NCBI GenBank assembly: GCA_029263035.1 | Contig: JAJCYF010000057.1 | Location: 1-39,892, forward strand | Origin: Actinomycetes bacterium | Lineage (GTDB): Bacteria > Actinomycetota > CADDZG01 > JAHWKV01 | Direction of reading: 5' to 3' | DNA: 39,892 bases | In this document: in pieces, positions 8,915 through 18,469 of the stretch | Position numbering within the stretch: position 1 is the first letter of the stretch | Layout of the letters: every line of letters begins with the position of its first letter | Translations under genes and position numbers: made by a program | Notes under the pieces: model-generated | What the model saw: only the letters and a program-made list of their open reading frames with translations | Told to the model about the DNA's origin: nothing | The model's database searches: none

Positions 8915-9498
8915 TCTTTCCCCGTTAGACGGCCGGTCCCGCTGCCCGGTTCCCGGCCCTCGGACATCCCCAGCAGATCGATCAGGCGCATGCGCCCCCG
9001 GGCGATGCGGCTTTTCACGGTTCCCGACGGTGCTCCGGTGGCGGCGGCAATCTCCTCGTAGGTCATGCCGTAAAGGTCTCTCATCACTATGGGTACCCGC
9101 TGATCTTCGGGCAGACTCCGCAGCGCCTGCTCGACGATGAGCCGGCTGTCTGCCTCGCCCTCGGTTCTGGTGAGCTGGGCGGGCAGTGTCTCCACCGGCA
9201 CCGGGGTTCGGGATTTGCTCCGACCAATATCGTGACACGCATTGGTGGTCAGCCGGTACAGCCAGGTGCTGAACGCGGACTGGTGCCGGAAAGACGACGC
9301 CCGGCGGAAGACGGTCAAAAAGACGTCCTGCGTGGCATCGAGTGCATCGGCCCGGTTACCCAGGATGCGGTAGGCCAGGCCGAACACCCGGGACTCGTGC
9401 CGGGCAAGAAGGACCTCCAGCGGCGCCTGGTCGCCGGTCTTGACGAACGCGGTTACCAGCGCCTCGTCGTTCTGCAGCTCCAGATCGCGCTTGGCCAT
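8911..9498 (-). CDS. sigM: ECF-family RNA polymerase sigma factor (SigM-like)
   Basis: The 195-aa protein has sigma region 2 (about residues 25-90, with RILGNRADALDATQDVFLTVF) and region 4 (about 130-180, with LPEDQRVPIVMRDLYGMTYEEIA and GTVKSRIARGR). No region 3 is present, as expected for an ECF sigma. ATG at 9498 is chosen because a CATAAT box ends 7 nt upstream and because longer frames run into the pseudokinase gene. The gene overlaps its anti-sigma by 4 bp. Its place next to murJ is that of SigM in Mycobacterium and Streptomyces; the regulon is not known. Confidence 0.88.
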   Translation of the reverse strand: MAKRDLELQNDEALVTAFVKTGDQAPLEVLLARHESRVFGLAYRILGNRADALDATQDVFLTVFRRASSFRHQSAFSTWLYRLTTNACHDIGRSKSRTPVPVETLPAQLTRTEGEADSRLIVEQALRSLPEDQRVPIVMRDLYGMTYEEIAAATGAPSGTVKSRIARGRMRLIDLLGMSEGREPGSGTGRLTGKE

Positions 9499-9538
9499 GG
9501 GCCCGATTATGAACGGCCCCGCCCCCGGGGACCGCCGG

Positions 9539-11230
9539 CTAATCCGCCTCCAGGGGCTCGATCTCGCGGATGGCAACGGCGAAAGCGTTGTTCGAGGTGC
9601 CCTCACCCGGCGTCTCGACCAGCCGCGTGATCCAGATCATCCAGTAGCGGTGGGAGCCGACGTTGGTTTCGAAGGTGTGGTCGGCAGCGACGGTCTGGGA
9701 GGACCCCGGGTTGCTCCAGGTCCGCCCGTCGTCCGACACGCGGACCGACGCCTGCCAGCCTCCGGCGACCGAGGTCACCCTGATCCCGGACAGCTCGCGG
9801 GCGGAACCCAGGTCGACGTAGATCCCGACGCCGTCCTTGAGTCCCCCCAGGTCCGCCCGGCTGTAGGACGAGGTCGCCCAGGAGGTATCGGGGTCACCGT
9901 CGACCGCCTGCGGCAGGCGGCGGGTGGTCTCCTCTCCGTCCCCCGGAGGCGGGTCGTAGGCGGCAGCCCGTGAGATCTCTACCGGTTCGGCCTGGGAATC
10001 CTCCTGCTCCGGCGAGACCACGTTGCCTATGCCGGTGCGAAGCGAGGGAATGGAGAACACGATCGCTGCCGCTGCGGCGATCACCAGGATCGTCGGCAGC
10101 AGCCAGCGGCCTTCGGTTCGAAGGAACGACTCGCCCCTGGCCGAATGGGCCGGAGCTCTTGGGACCTCGGCCATCTCCGGCCCGGGCGGGCTCGGCCGGG
10201 AAGCGGGGCCGGCCGGGGAATAGGGGGCCGCGGGCGGCGGCGGGGGCGGGGGCGATGCCGACCCGGTTAGCCGGGTCTGCTGTCCGGCCGGGGATTCCGG
10301 GCGGTTGGGCCTTACCCGTGGAGCAACCGGAACTGCGGGAGCCGGCGAAGCCGGACGCCCGCCGGCCAGCGGTCTCAGAGCCTTCTCCAGGGCCCGCGCG
10401 CTTTGGAATCGAGCATCCGGATTCCGCTGCAAAGCCCCGATGATGGCCATATCCAGATCGTCGGACACCTCGGGCCGAAGGTCCTTGGGGCTCGGGGTCC
10501 GTGGTTTGTCCTCGGAGGGGGGACCGGAGGCGGCGGCAGCCCGGGCCGCCGCGGGCGGCGTCACTCCCACCAGGCACTCATACAGGATGACCGCCAGTGC
10601 ATACAGGTCGGAGCGGGCATCGGGCCCCGATCCGCTCGCCAGCTCGGGGGCGGCGTAGGCGCTGGAGCTGAAGGTGCCGTCGGGATCGGTCAAGCGGGGA
10701 TTGGCCAGGGCGGCCTTGGCGATCGCAAAGTCGGAGACCTTGAGATGGCCGCCCTCAGTGAACAGCACGTTTTCCGGACGTATGTTTCCGTGGACGATGC
10801 CGAGCTTGTGGGCGTGGCCGAGAGCGGCGCAGGCATCGGCGCCCAGCCCGGCCACCTCCTCGGGGTCTAAAGGTCCCTTGGCCAACCGGTCGCGCAGGCT
10901 GCCCCCTCCCAGGTACTCCATGACGATGAAGGGAGCGCCGTCGTGTTCGCCGGTGTCGAAGACCGAAACGATGTTGGAGTGGGTGAGGCGGGCCGCCGCC
11001 ACGGCCTCTTTGCGAAACAGGCGCTTGATGACGGAGTCGCTGACCAGCTGCTGCCGCAGTATCTTGGCCGCCACCGGGCGGCCGAGGACCTCATCCTCAC
11101 AACGCCAGAAGTCGGCGAGGCGGCCCGGAGCGATCCTGGAAGTAAGCAGGTAGCGGCCGGCGAGCTTGACCTCACCGGTGCCGCCGGAGGATGGGTTCAG
11201 CGGCGCCGCTTGACGATTGTCGAGATCCAC
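9539..11230 (-). CDS. MurJ-associated pseudokinase with C-terminal sugar-binding-like domain
   Basis: The 563-aa protein comprises a Ser/Thr kinase-like domain (about 25-290), a Pro-rich linker, one transmembrane helix (about 375-400) and a C-terminal discoidin-like beta domain (about 425-563) outside the membrane. The kinase core keeps Lys56 (VAAK), Glu75 and the Asp of DFA, but the catalytic loop reads HGNIRPEN: HRD is HGN, so the catalytic aspartate is Asn149, and DFG is DFA. The glycine loop is degenerate. It is therefore probably inactive. In mycobacterial MviN the same domains are fused to MurJ; the pseudokinase is phosphorylated by PknB and recruits FhaA. Start: GTG at 11230, seven nt after GGAGG and 34 bp inside murJ. 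Confidence 0.87.
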   Translation of the reverse strand: MDLDNRQAAPLNPSSGGTGEVKLAGRYLLTSRIAPGRLADFWRCEDEVLGRPVAAKILRQQLVSDSVIKRLFRKEAVAAARLTHSNIVSVFDTGEHDGAPFIVMEYLGGGSLRDRLAKGPLDPEEVAGLGADACAALGHAHKLGIVHGNIRPENVLFTEGGHLKVSDFAIAKAALANPRLTDPDGTFSSSAYAAPELASGSGPDARSDLYALAVILYECLVGVTPPAAARAAAASGPPSEDKPRTPSPKDLRPEVSDDLDMAIIGALQRNPDARFQSARALEKALRPLAGGRPASPAPAVPVAPRVRPNRPESPAGQQTRLTGSASPPPPPPPAAPYSPAGPASRPSPPGPEMAEVPRAPAHSARGESFLRTEGRWLLPTILVIAAAAAIVFSIPSLRTGIGNVVSPEQEDSQAEPVEISRAAAYDPPPGDGEETTRRLPQAVDGDPDTSWATSSYSRADLGGLKDGVGIYVDLGSARELSGIRVTSVAGGWQASVRVSDDGRTWSNPGSSQTVAADHTFETNVGSHRYWMIWITRLVETPGEGTSNNAFAVAIREIEPLEAD

Positions 11231-12825
11231 CGCATCTCCTCCAGACCCAAAGCCTTGCTCAGTCCAGCGTAGAGCAAAACTCCAACGGTGGTCGCGGCCA
11301 TCACCTGCAGGAGCAGGCCGGTTATCGAGGAGTCGCCGACCACCTGCGCAGCCCCCCTGGCGGCCAGCCAGGCGCCGATTCCGGTTGCCACCGAGGCGCC
11401 CGTCATCCTGGCGAGCGCCGGGAAGTAGCCCCCGGCCGGACTCGTTCCGATCTTGCCCGAGATCGCCCTCAGCGCGAGCGCCGAGGCCACCACGTAGGAG
11501 GTACCGTGCCCGGCGGCCAGGCCGGCGATCTGCAGCGAGGGATCGTCGACCAGTGCAACCACCGTCAGGTTGAACCCGACGTTGACCACCAGGCCCACCA
11601 GGTTGATGAACATCGGAGTCCTGGTGTCGCCCAGCGCGTAGAAGCCCCTCAGCAGCACGTAAAAGGTGGAAAAGAAGAAGATTCCCGGAGCCCAGACCCG
11701 CAGGACCGTCGAAACCAGGTCGGTGGACGCCTCCGTTGTGACCCCGTGCTCCAGGAGCAGCGCCACTATCTGGGGGGCGATCGCAACGTATCCGGCCACT
11801 GCAGGAAGCACGAAATAGGCGACGCCCCGCAGGCCCCGGTTCAGCTCTTTTGCGAAGTCGGAGTGGTTGCCGGCCACCGCCTTCTCGGTCATTGCCGGGA
11901 AGATCGCGGTGGCGATTGATACGGCCAAGAGACCGTGCGGGAGCTGGAAGAAGACGTAGGCGTACTGGTAGGAGGCCACGCCGCCGGTCACCCGGCCGGC
12001 GAGTATGAGAGCCACCCACAAGCTCAACATGTTGGTGGCCACGTAACCGACCATGAAGCTCGACATCTTGAGCAGGCGCCCGAACCGGGGGTCCTTCAGC
12101 CCGTCCCGCCCGCCCAGCCGCAGGCCCATCCGCCGCAGAAAGAAGAAGGGAAGGATCCCCTGCAGGGCGACCCCGGCGGTGGTGCCCAGCCCGAGGATCA
12201 AAATCCCCTTTGTAGGCACCATCTGCGGAGTTCGCAGGGTCTCCGGGATGGAGTTTGCGAACCACAGCAGGCTGCCCGTGACCGCGAGGTTGTTCAACGC
12301 CGGCACGAACATCGGTATCCCGAACCGCCGGTGCGCGTTAAGGACACCGGTGGAAATGTAGGAGAGTCCGTAGAATAGGATCTGCGGGACAAATAGCTGC
12401 AGAAGGAAGGTTCCCAGCGCCTGCTGGGCCGCCCGGCCTTCGCCCTGGACTCCGATGGTGTAGAGGCTGAAGATCGCAGGAGCCGCCACGATGACGAGCA
12501 ATCCGATGCCGGCGAGCAGCAACATCGTAACCCTGGTCACCCGGCTGATGAACCTCCAGGCTTCCTCCTGCCCCTCCCTCGCCTTCACCTCGATGTAGGT
12601 GCGAAGCAGCACCGAGGACAGAACTCCTCCGATGATCAACTCCAGGATCATGTTCGGGGTGGTGTTCGCCAGGTTGTAGGTGTCGGCGAGGCGGCTTTCT
12701 GTGACCCCGAGCGCGTAGGTGGTGGCTCCTAGCCGAAGCAGACCGGTCGCCCTGCTGATCGCGGTGCCGGCGGTGGCGATTGCGGCCCCCCGGCCGGTGG
12801 CTTCGGCGCTTTGCTCTTCGGTCAA
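11197..12825 (-). CDS. murJ: MurJ lipid II flippase
   Basis: A 542-aa MATE/MOP-superfamily membrane protein with about 14 transmembrane helices. It exports lipid II for peptidoglycan synthesis. The N-terminal ISRATGLLRLGATTYALG and NMILELIIGGVLSSVLLRTYIE segments are characteristic of MurJ/MviN. The frame begins with TTG at 12825, overlapping the TGA of the upstream DUF6049-type gene (TTGA), which suggests coupled translation. It ends with the cytoplasmic basic tail RWISTIVKRRR, and the pseudokinase gene begins 34 bp before this stop. Mycobacterial MviN carries the pseudokinase in the same polypeptide; here the two are separate. Confidence 0.94.
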   Translation of the reverse strand: MTEEQSAEATGRGAAIATAGTAISRATGLLRLGATTYALGVTESRLADTYNLANTTPNMILELIIGGVLSSVLLRTYIEVKAREGQEEAWRFISRVTRVTMLLLAGIGLLVIVAAPAIFSLYTIGVQGEGRAAQQALGTFLLQLFVPQILFYGLSYISTGVLNAHRRFGIPMFVPALNNLAVTGSLLWFANSIPETLRTPQMVPTKGILILGLGTTAGVALQGILPFFFLRRMGLRLGGRDGLKDPRFGRLLKMSSFMVGYVATNMLSLWVALILAGRVTGGVASYQYAYVFFQLPHGLLAVSIATAIFPAMTEKAVAGNHSDFAKELNRGLRGVAYFVLPAVAGYVAIAPQIVALLLEHGVTTEASTDLVSTVLRVWAPGIFFFSTFYVLLRGFYALGDTRTPMFINLVGLVVNVGFNLTVVALVDDPSLQIAGLAAGHGTSYVVASALALRAISGKIGTSPAGGYFPALARMTGASVATGIGAWLAARGAAQVVGDSSITGLLLQVMAATTVGVLLYAGLSKALGLEEMRWISTIVKRRR

Positions 12826-15101
12826 CCGGGTTCCGGAGTGGACGCAGAGCCGGGATCGTCCCGGTCGGTCGCTACTGCGACCGGCTCAGGGGTGGCTTCC
12901 TCGTCCGGGCTGAGGGCGTCTTCTACCGGCAGGTCCTCCGCCGGCTCTTCATCCGCCGTATCGGGTTGCTCTTTCGCTGCTGTGCCCCGTGCGCGGAAGC
13001 GCCGCAGCCAGCCGACGAGCCACCATCCGATGATGAACAGGCCCGCAGCGGCCGTGATCCACAGGGCTACAACGTTGTAGGCAGTGGAGCGGATGGTTAG
13101 CTGGCTCTCCGAGATCAGGGTCCCATCTGGGGTGAACAGACTCACGTCGAGAGGGAAGGTCCCCGACGACTGGGTGATGGCCCGGACCTGGATCGTCTGA
13201 TTCGGGGGCTGAAGCTTGGAGATGGTGATCCGGTCGCCGTCCGGAAAGCGCAGCTTGTCCGAGTGGACCTGCAGCACCACGTCTACCGGGTAGCCCAACC
13301 CCGATCCGACCGATAGCGGGATGACGCCGGTTCTGGAGGTCAGGGTGATGGTCTGGGGGTCCGGCGCGTGCAGCTTGCTCAGCTCGCTGTTGATGGAGGC
13401 CGGGATTGCCTCGGCGAACGAGATTGCCCGTTCCAGCGCCGCCCGGCTGGTCCACCAGTCTGTGCTTTCTGCAATGAGCAACCGGCGCGAGAGCGAGCCG
13501 ATCCGTGCCGAGGGCGGCGAGAGGGCAGAGTAGCGGGAGATTGCCCGGCGTGCGGTGGACAACGCGGCGAAGTAGGACTGGGGAGGCAGTTCCGGACCGT
13601 TCTCCAGCACGTCTTCCGAGGTGGCGAGCCTTACCTGCTCGGTTTCGGGGGGCTCGAGGTCGGAGGTGATCGCGTCCGGGGTCGTGGGGCGCAGCCAGGA
13701 ACCGGCGGTCAGTACGTCCATCAGCTGCGAGGCAGAGTCGCCCTCGGCCTCCCAGCCGGCGGGGGCCACCGCGACCACGGCCCTGAACAGGCCGGGGGTT
13801 TCCAGGTGGATGGTGGCGGTCTCGGCGACGAAGCGCTGACGAGCCTCGATCGTCGCCAGCTCGCCGGTGCGCCTGATCTCGTTCCCCAGTCCCGCATCGG
13901 CCACCAGGGCTTCGGTCTCCACCCCGGTCAGGCCTTCGGTGGCCGAACCGGGTCCCCCTTCGAGCTGGACCGGCAGGGCCCGGGTGAACGGGTCGTCGGA
14001 CGGAGTGATCGAGCGCGAGGAGATGATCAACCGGTTGAAGTTGGTGCGGTGCAGCTGGGTGAGCGTCGGCTGGTCCAGGTCGCCGAAGGTCGGGAGGAGC
14101 CAGTTGTCGAGCGGCTCCGAGCGCAGAAGTCCGATCGGCTCTGCCAGCAGGACGTTGCGGCCCTCGGAGAGCTGGGTGGCGGCCAGCTCGGGCAGCCCGA
14201 AGCGGTTGAAGGCCGGGAGCGAGGCGGGCGAGTAGGTGGTGGTGATGACGCGGGTTGCCGGGCGGCCCGCCAGGCTCTGCAGACGGGCCAGCGTGGCAAA
14301 CGCGTTCTGGGCTCGGGGGTCCTCGGCCGGGACCTCCACCGGGCCCTCCGAGGTAGCCCGCTGATATCCGTCCGCCATGTCCTGCAGCATGCTGAGCAGC
14401 AGCCCGCTGGGAGCCAGGGTGACCGGCATCTCCGGGTGGCCCTCCAATGCATCCAGAATTCGGCTGAGCCTTCCGCCGCTGATGGAGCGCTCCAGCGAGT
14501 TGCTGGTGACCAGGTCGGGGCGTCCGCCGTCGGTGTAGATCGACGGCGAGTGCAGGGGCACTATCAGGCTGATCCCGAGGGGTCTTTCGGGAGGTTCGTG
14601 GAAGAACACCATGTGGGTATTGATCGCGTTCGACGTAATCCTCCCGGAGCGGACGACGACCCGAACCGGGTACGCGCGGTCCTGGGTTGATTCGCGGAAC
14701 TTGGCCAGCTCACTCAGCGGCTTGGCAATCTCGATTCGCCGGGTTCGGCCGGGCGCGATCGTTCCCTCCACCGGGATCGTGTCGACTGCAAGCGTGGTGC
14801 CGGGGCGGTTCTGGTAGGTCTGCTCCAGCCGGGAACGGCTGGTCACTCCCTGGTAGATCGTCAGAGCCACCTCGAGCTCACCGGCAGCAGTGCCCCCCGA
14901 GTTGGTGACCTCCAGCCCGACCGTCAAAGAGTCGGCAGGTCCCACGGACACGGGGAAGTCGACAAGCTCGACCTCGAGCTCGGCCTGCCGGCCGGCGGTG
15001 GGGCTCGGGGATGGGCTTTGCGCCGACGCCGAAGGTGCCCCGAAGACGGCCAGAATCAGGACGGCTGCGAGTGCGGCGGACAACGTGCGGGCGCTTTTCA
15101 T
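12822..15101 (-). CDS. DUF6049-type secreted, membrane-anchored protein (Rv3909-like)
   Basis: A 759-aa protein with a cleavable signal peptide (MKSARTLSAALAAVLILAVFGAPSASA), a large extracytoplasmic part with beta-sandwich-like ends, and one C-terminal transmembrane helix (ALWITAAAGLFIIGWWLVGWL) followed by an acidic cytoplasmic tail. This architecture and the position immediately upstream of murJ match Rv3909 of M. tuberculosis and the DUF6049 family. Function is unknown; the conserved pairing suggests an envelope role linked to MurJ. The gene overlaps murJ by 4 bp. It is divergent from pcnA with 109 bp between. Confidence 0.8.
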   Translation of the reverse strand: MKSARTLSAALAAVLILAVFGAPSASAQSPSPSPTAGRQAELEVELVDFPVSVGPADSLTVGLEVTNSGGTAAGELEVALTIYQGVTSRSRLEQTYQNRPGTTLAVDTIPVEGTIAPGRTRRIEIAKPLSELAKFRESTQDRAYPVRVVVRSGRITSNAINTHMVFFHEPPERPLGISLIVPLHSPSIYTDGGRPDLVTSNSLERSISGGRLSRILDALEGHPEMPVTLAPSGLLLSMLQDMADGYQRATSEGPVEVPAEDPRAQNAFATLARLQSLAGRPATRVITTTYSPASLPAFNRFGLPELAATQLSEGRNVLLAEPIGLLRSEPLDNWLLPTFGDLDQPTLTQLHRTNFNRLIISSRSITPSDDPFTRALPVQLEGGPGSATEGLTGVETEALVADAGLGNEIRRTGELATIEARQRFVAETATIHLETPGLFRAVVAVAPAGWEAEGDSASQLMDVLTAGSWLRPTTPDAITSDLEPPETEQVRLATSEDVLENGPELPPQSYFAALSTARRAISRYSALSPPSARIGSLSRRLLIAESTDWWTSRAALERAISFAEAIPASINSELSKLHAPDPQTITLTSRTGVIPLSVGSGLGYPVDVVLQVHSDKLRFPDGDRITISKLQPPNQTIQVRAITQSSGTFPLDVSLFTPDGTLISESQLTIRSTAYNVVALWITAAAGLFIIGWWLVGWLRRFRARGTAAKEQPDTADEEPAEDLPVEDALSPDEEATPEPVAVATDRDDPGSASTPEPG

Positions 15102-15210
15102 CCTTAGAACAGTATTCCCGATACCCAGAGGCGGGCATAATCGCTCGATCGAAGGCAGGCCCCGGCGCCACGCCGGACCTTCCAGGCGCCAGCCCCTATT
15201 CTTGCCGGGT

Positions 15211-16608
15211 ATGCGAGACCTATCAGCCGACGCCGTTCCCCCCCTTGCCCTTGAGCTGGCCGGGCGTTTTCGAGATGCCGGCTACGGGCTGTGGCTGGTG
15301 GGCGGGTGGGTCCGCGACCGGCTTTTGGACCGCCCGGACGACGGGGACCTGGATTTTGCCACCGACGCCCGCCCGCCCGAAACCCTGCGCCTGTTGAAGC
15401 GCTGGGGCGGGTCCGCTCCCTGGACCTCGGGAATGGAATTCGGAACCATCGGGGTGGAGAAGGCGGGCACCCGGGTTGAGGTCACTACCTTCCGCAGCGA
15501 GGTCTACGAACCGGGGTCCCGCAACCCCAGGGTGGAGTTCGGCGACAGCCTGCAGACCGATCTTTCCCGGCGGGACTTCACGGTCAACACCATGGCGATC
15601 GCTCTTCCGGACGTGGAGCTGGTCGACCCCTTCGGGGGGATCTCCGATCTGGTCGCCCGGCGGCTGAAGACCCCGCTGGCGCCGAGCATCTCGTTCTCCG
15701 ACGACCCCCTGCGGATGCTGCGCGCCTTCCGGTTCGCCTCGACCCTGGGCTTCGACATCGATGCGGAAGTTCTGGAGGCGGTCCGTCAGATGCACGACCG
15801 CCTCGCGATCGTCTCCAGGGAACGTATCCGGGACGAGTTCTGCAAGCTGATGCTGGGGCCGGCCGTGAGCCGGGCGCTGGAGATGGCCACCGACGCCGGG
15901 CTGGCCGGCGAGTTCCTGCCCGAGCTGCCGGGGTTGAAGCTGGAGCAGGATCCCATCCACCGGCACAAGGATGTCTTCCACCACACCCTGGCGGTGCTGG
16001 ACAACGCGATCTCCGGCGAAAAGGACGGTCCCGATCTGGTGCTGCGCCTGGCGGCGCTTCTGCACGACATCGGCAAGCCGAGGACGCGGGAGATCACCCC
16101 CAGGGGCGTGACCTTCTACCACCACGAGGTGGTGGGGGCGCAGATGACGGAGGCGCGAATGCGTGAACTGCGGTTCCCGACCCGGATGATCGAGGAGGTC
16201 AAAACTCTGGTCTACCTGCACCTGCGGTTCCACACCTTCCGGCTGGGCTGGACCGATCGGGCGGTGCGCCGCTACGTCCGCGATGCCGGACCCCTGCTGG
16301 GAACCCTGAACGCCCTGGTGCGCTCCGACTGCACTACACGCAACCCCCGAAAGGCCGCCCAGCTCGACAAGCGAATGGACGACCTGGAGGAGTGGATTTC
16401 CGACCTGAGCTCCCGGGAGGAGCTAAAGCAACTGCGGCCGGCGCTGGACGGGAACGAGGTAATGAAGCACCTGAACCTCAAGCCGGGCCGGATCGTAGGA
16501 GAGGCGCTGGACTTTTTGATGGAGGTGCGGCTGGACGAGGGCGAGATCACCAAGCAGGAGGCGTACTCCCGGCTGGACGCCTGGTACGCCGAGAGGCAAA
16601 AGGAGTGA
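15211..16608 (+). CDS. pcnA: CCA tRNA nucleotidyltransferase
   Basis: A 465-aa class II nucleotidyltransferase that adds or repairs the 3' CCA of tRNAs. The head domain has GGWVRDRLL (about 31-39) and the metal-binding DLDFAT (Asp46, Asp48). The RRDFTVNTMAI and DDPLRMLRAFRFAS motifs follow. An HD domain with LLHDIGKPRTR (about 288) is appended, as in actinobacterial PcnA. ATG at 15211 has no Shine-Dalgarno sequence; TATTCT ends 8 nt upstream, suggesting leaderless translation. The tRNA-Gly gene in this window lacks an encoded CCA, consistent with need for this enzyme. The mutT4-type Nudix gene found next to pcnA in Mycobacterium is missing. Confidence 0.95.
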   Translation: MRDLSADAVPPLALELAGRFRDAGYGLWLVGGWVRDRLLDRPDDGDLDFATDARPPETLRLLKRWGGSAPWTSGMEFGTIGVEKAGTRVEVTTFRSEVYEPGSRNPRVEFGDSLQTDLSRRDFTVNTMAIALPDVELVDPFGGISDLVARRLKTPLAPSISFSDDPLRMLRAFRFASTLGFDIDAEVLEAVRQMHDRLAIVSRERIRDEFCKLMLGPAVSRALEMATDAGLAGEFLPELPGLKLEQDPIHRHKDVFHHTLAVLDNAISGEKDGPDLVLRLAALLHDIGKPRTREITPRGVTFYHHEVVGAQMTEARMRELRFPTRMIEEVKTLVYLHLRFHTFRLGWTDRAVRRYVRDAGPLLGTLNALVRSDCTTRNPRKAAQLDKRMDDLEEWISDLSSREELKQLRPALDGNEVMKHLNLKPGRIVGEALDFLMEVRLDEGEITKQEAYSRLDAWYAERQKE

Positions 16609-17339
16609 GCGGGCCCAAACCACCCGAGGCCGGGTGGTACAACGCGGTTGCCGACCACCTGGGCTCGGCCTATCTGGGGTTCGAGTTCACCCAGGGGACC
16701 GAGCAGGAGGTCGACTTCCTCTACAACGCGCTGAGCCTCAAGCCCGGCGCCCGGCTTTTGGACGTCGGCACCGGCCCCGGGCGCCACGCGGTGGAGTTCG
16801 CGAAAAGAGGGGTCCAGGTCGTGGGGATCGATATCTCCTCCAGGTTTTTGGCCATCGCCAGGGAGCGGGCGTCGGAGGCGGGAACTCCGGTTTCCTTTTT
16901 TGAGATGGATGCCCTGGCTCTGCCCTTCGAGGACGAGTTCGATGTGGCAATCAGCATCTGCGAGGGGGCCTTCGGCCTGGGACTGGACGATCTCAAGATC
17001 CTGCGGGGGATGACTGCGTCGCTCAAGCCCGGCGGTCACGCCGCGGTGGCGTCGCCCAACACCTTCTATGTCCTGTCGCAGTTGGAGAACCCGGCCGAGT
17101 TCGACCCGGTGACCTCACTGTTTGCCCGCACCATGAAGGACGTACCCGGAGAGGACGGCAGCACCAGGGACCTGCAGATGTGGAGCTCGTGCTACACGCC
17201 GCGCGAGCTCGAGTGGATTGCCAACGGCGCCGGCCTGGATCCGGAGATTGTCAACGGCATCGCCCCGGGGGCTTTCGGGGCGGACATTCCAACCCGCGAG
17301 CACCCGGAGCTGCTGCTCCTGGCCCGCAAGCCGGCGTAG
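16605..17339 (+). CDS. Class I SAM-dependent methyltransferase
   Basis: A 244-aa Rossmann-fold methyltransferase. Motif I LLDVGTGPGRHAVEFAKRG (about 50-68) is followed by the acidic residue of VVGIDISS at the end of strand 2. A DVAISICEGAFG segment (strand 4) and LKPGGHA (strand 5 region) complete the SAM-binding core. The substrate cannot be deduced. GTG at 16605 overlaps the pcnA stop (GTGA), implying coupled expression; the upstream AGGA is very close to the start, so an internal start is possible. It ends 3 bp before the convergent ino1 stop. Confidence 0.82.
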   Translation: MSGPKPPEAGWYNAVADHLGSAYLGFEFTQGTEQEVDFLYNALSLKPGARLLDVGTGPGRHAVEFAKRGVQVVGIDISSRFLAIARERASEAGTPVSFFEMDALALPFEDEFDVAISICEGAFGLGLDDLKILRGMTASLKPGGHAAVASPNTFYVLSQLENPAEFDPVTSLFARTMKDVPGEDGSTRDLQMWSSCYTPRELEWIANGAGLDPEIVNGIAPGAFGADIPTREHPELLLLARKPA

Positions 17340-17342
17340 GTC

Positions 17343-18440
17343 CTAACCGGCTGCCGGGATTTCGGCGACGGTGGAGTCGATGAACTCCTCCACCCGTTGC
17401 CGGGCGACGTCGTCCGAATACTGCTCCGGAGGGGACTTCATGAAGTAACTGCTCGGGCCGAGCAGGGGACCGCCGATGCCGGCGTCCTGGGCCAGCCTCA
17501 GGCACCGGACGGCGTCGATAACAATGCCGGCCGAGTTGGGTGAGTCCCAGACCTCAAGCTTCAGGTCGACGGAGATCGGCACGTCGCCGAACTCGCGGCC
17601 CTCGAGGCGGATGTGCGCCCACTTGCGGTCGTTCAGCCACGGAACGTGGTCGGAGGGCCCGATGTGGACATCCTCCGGCTGTAGTTCCCGGGCAAGCTGG
17701 GACTGCACCGACTGGGTCTTGGACTTCTTCTTCGATACCAGGCGCTCGCGCTCCAGCATGTTCATGAAGTCCATGTTCCCGCCAAAGTTGAGCTGGTAGG
17801 TGTGGTCGAGCTTTACGCCGCGGTCCTCGAAAAGGCGGGCGAGGACGCGGTGGATGATGGTGGCTCCCAACTGGCTTTTGATGTCGTCACCGATGATCGG
17901 CACGCCGGCAGCGGCAAAGCGCTGCGCCCACGCCGGGTCCGACGCCAGGAAGACCGGCATGCAGTTGACGAAACCCACGCCGGCCTCCAGCGCCGCTTCG
18001 GCGTAGAAGCGGGCGGCCTGCTCGCTTCCGACCGGCAGGTAGTTGACCAGCACCTGGGTGCCGGAATCCTTCAGCACCCTGACCACGTCGACCGGCTCCT
18101 CCGGGGATTCGGTGATCTTCTGGCTGTAGTAGTGGCCGAGCCCGTCCAGGGTGGGGCCCCGGGAGACCGTGACGTCCAGTTCCGGGACGTCGGCAAATCT
18201 GATGGTGTTGTTCGGCTCGGTGAAGAGGGCTTTGGAAAGGTCGGCCCCAACCTTCAGGGCATCCACGTCGAAGGCGCAGGAGAACTCGACGTCGGACACG
18301 TGGTACGGGCCGATATTCAGGTGCATGAGTCCGGGGAGTTCGTCGGCGGCGGTTGCTCCGCGGTAGAACTCGATGCCCTGGACCAAAGCGGAGGCGCAGT
18401 TGCCGGCCCCGACAATCCCCACACGGATCTTGCTTGTCAT
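17343..18440 (-). CDS. ino1: myo-Inositol-1-phosphate synthase
   Basis: A 365-aa NAD-dependent L-myo-inositol-1-phosphate synthase converting glucose 6-phosphate to inositol 3-phosphate. The product is the precursor of phosphatidylinositol and, in many actinobacteria, mycothiol. The N-terminal [16 protein letters not shown] is the actinobacterial-type nucleotide-binding loop. The conserved core includes [15 protein letters not shown] and the lysine-containing [24 protein letters not shown] lies 8 nt before the ATG. It is 29 bp downstream of padR and so probably transcribed from the padR promoter and under its operator, matching the Rv0046c-Rv0047c order. Confidence 0.95.
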   Translation of the reverse strand: MTSKIRVGIVGAGNCASALVQGIEFYRGATAADELPGLMHLNIGPYHVSDVEFSCAFDVDALKVGADLSKALFTEPNNTIRFADVPELDVTVSRGPTLDGLGHYYSQKITESPEEPVDVVRVLKDSGTQVLVNYLPVGSEQAARFYAEAALEAGVGFVNCMPVFLASDPAWAQRFAAAGVPIIGDDIKSQLGATIIHRVLARLFEDRGVKLDHTYQLNFGGNMDFMNMLERERLVSKKKSKTQSVQSQLARELQPEDVHIGPSDHVPWLNDRKWAHIRLEGREFGDVPISVDLKLEVWDSPNSAGIVIDAVRCLRLAQDAGIGGPLLGPSSYFMKSPPEQYSDDVARQRVEEFIDSTVAEIPAAG

Positions 18441-18469
18441 CTGTATAGCTCCTTAAAAAAGCACATCGA

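Noticed and set aside
11231-12265. Upstream extension of the pseudokinase frame to 12265
   Set aside because: This part is an alternative frame of murJ. The GTG at 11230 with GGAGG at proper spacing is the supported start.
13368-14690. 440-aa plus-strand open frame
   Set aside because: Antisense to the DUF6049-type gene, which has a signal peptide and membrane anchor and is coupled to murJ.
16165-16176. Second SOS-like box GAACTGCGGTTC
   Set aside because: Lies inside pcnA coding sequence and lacks the outer CG bases of the LexA consensus; probably chance.
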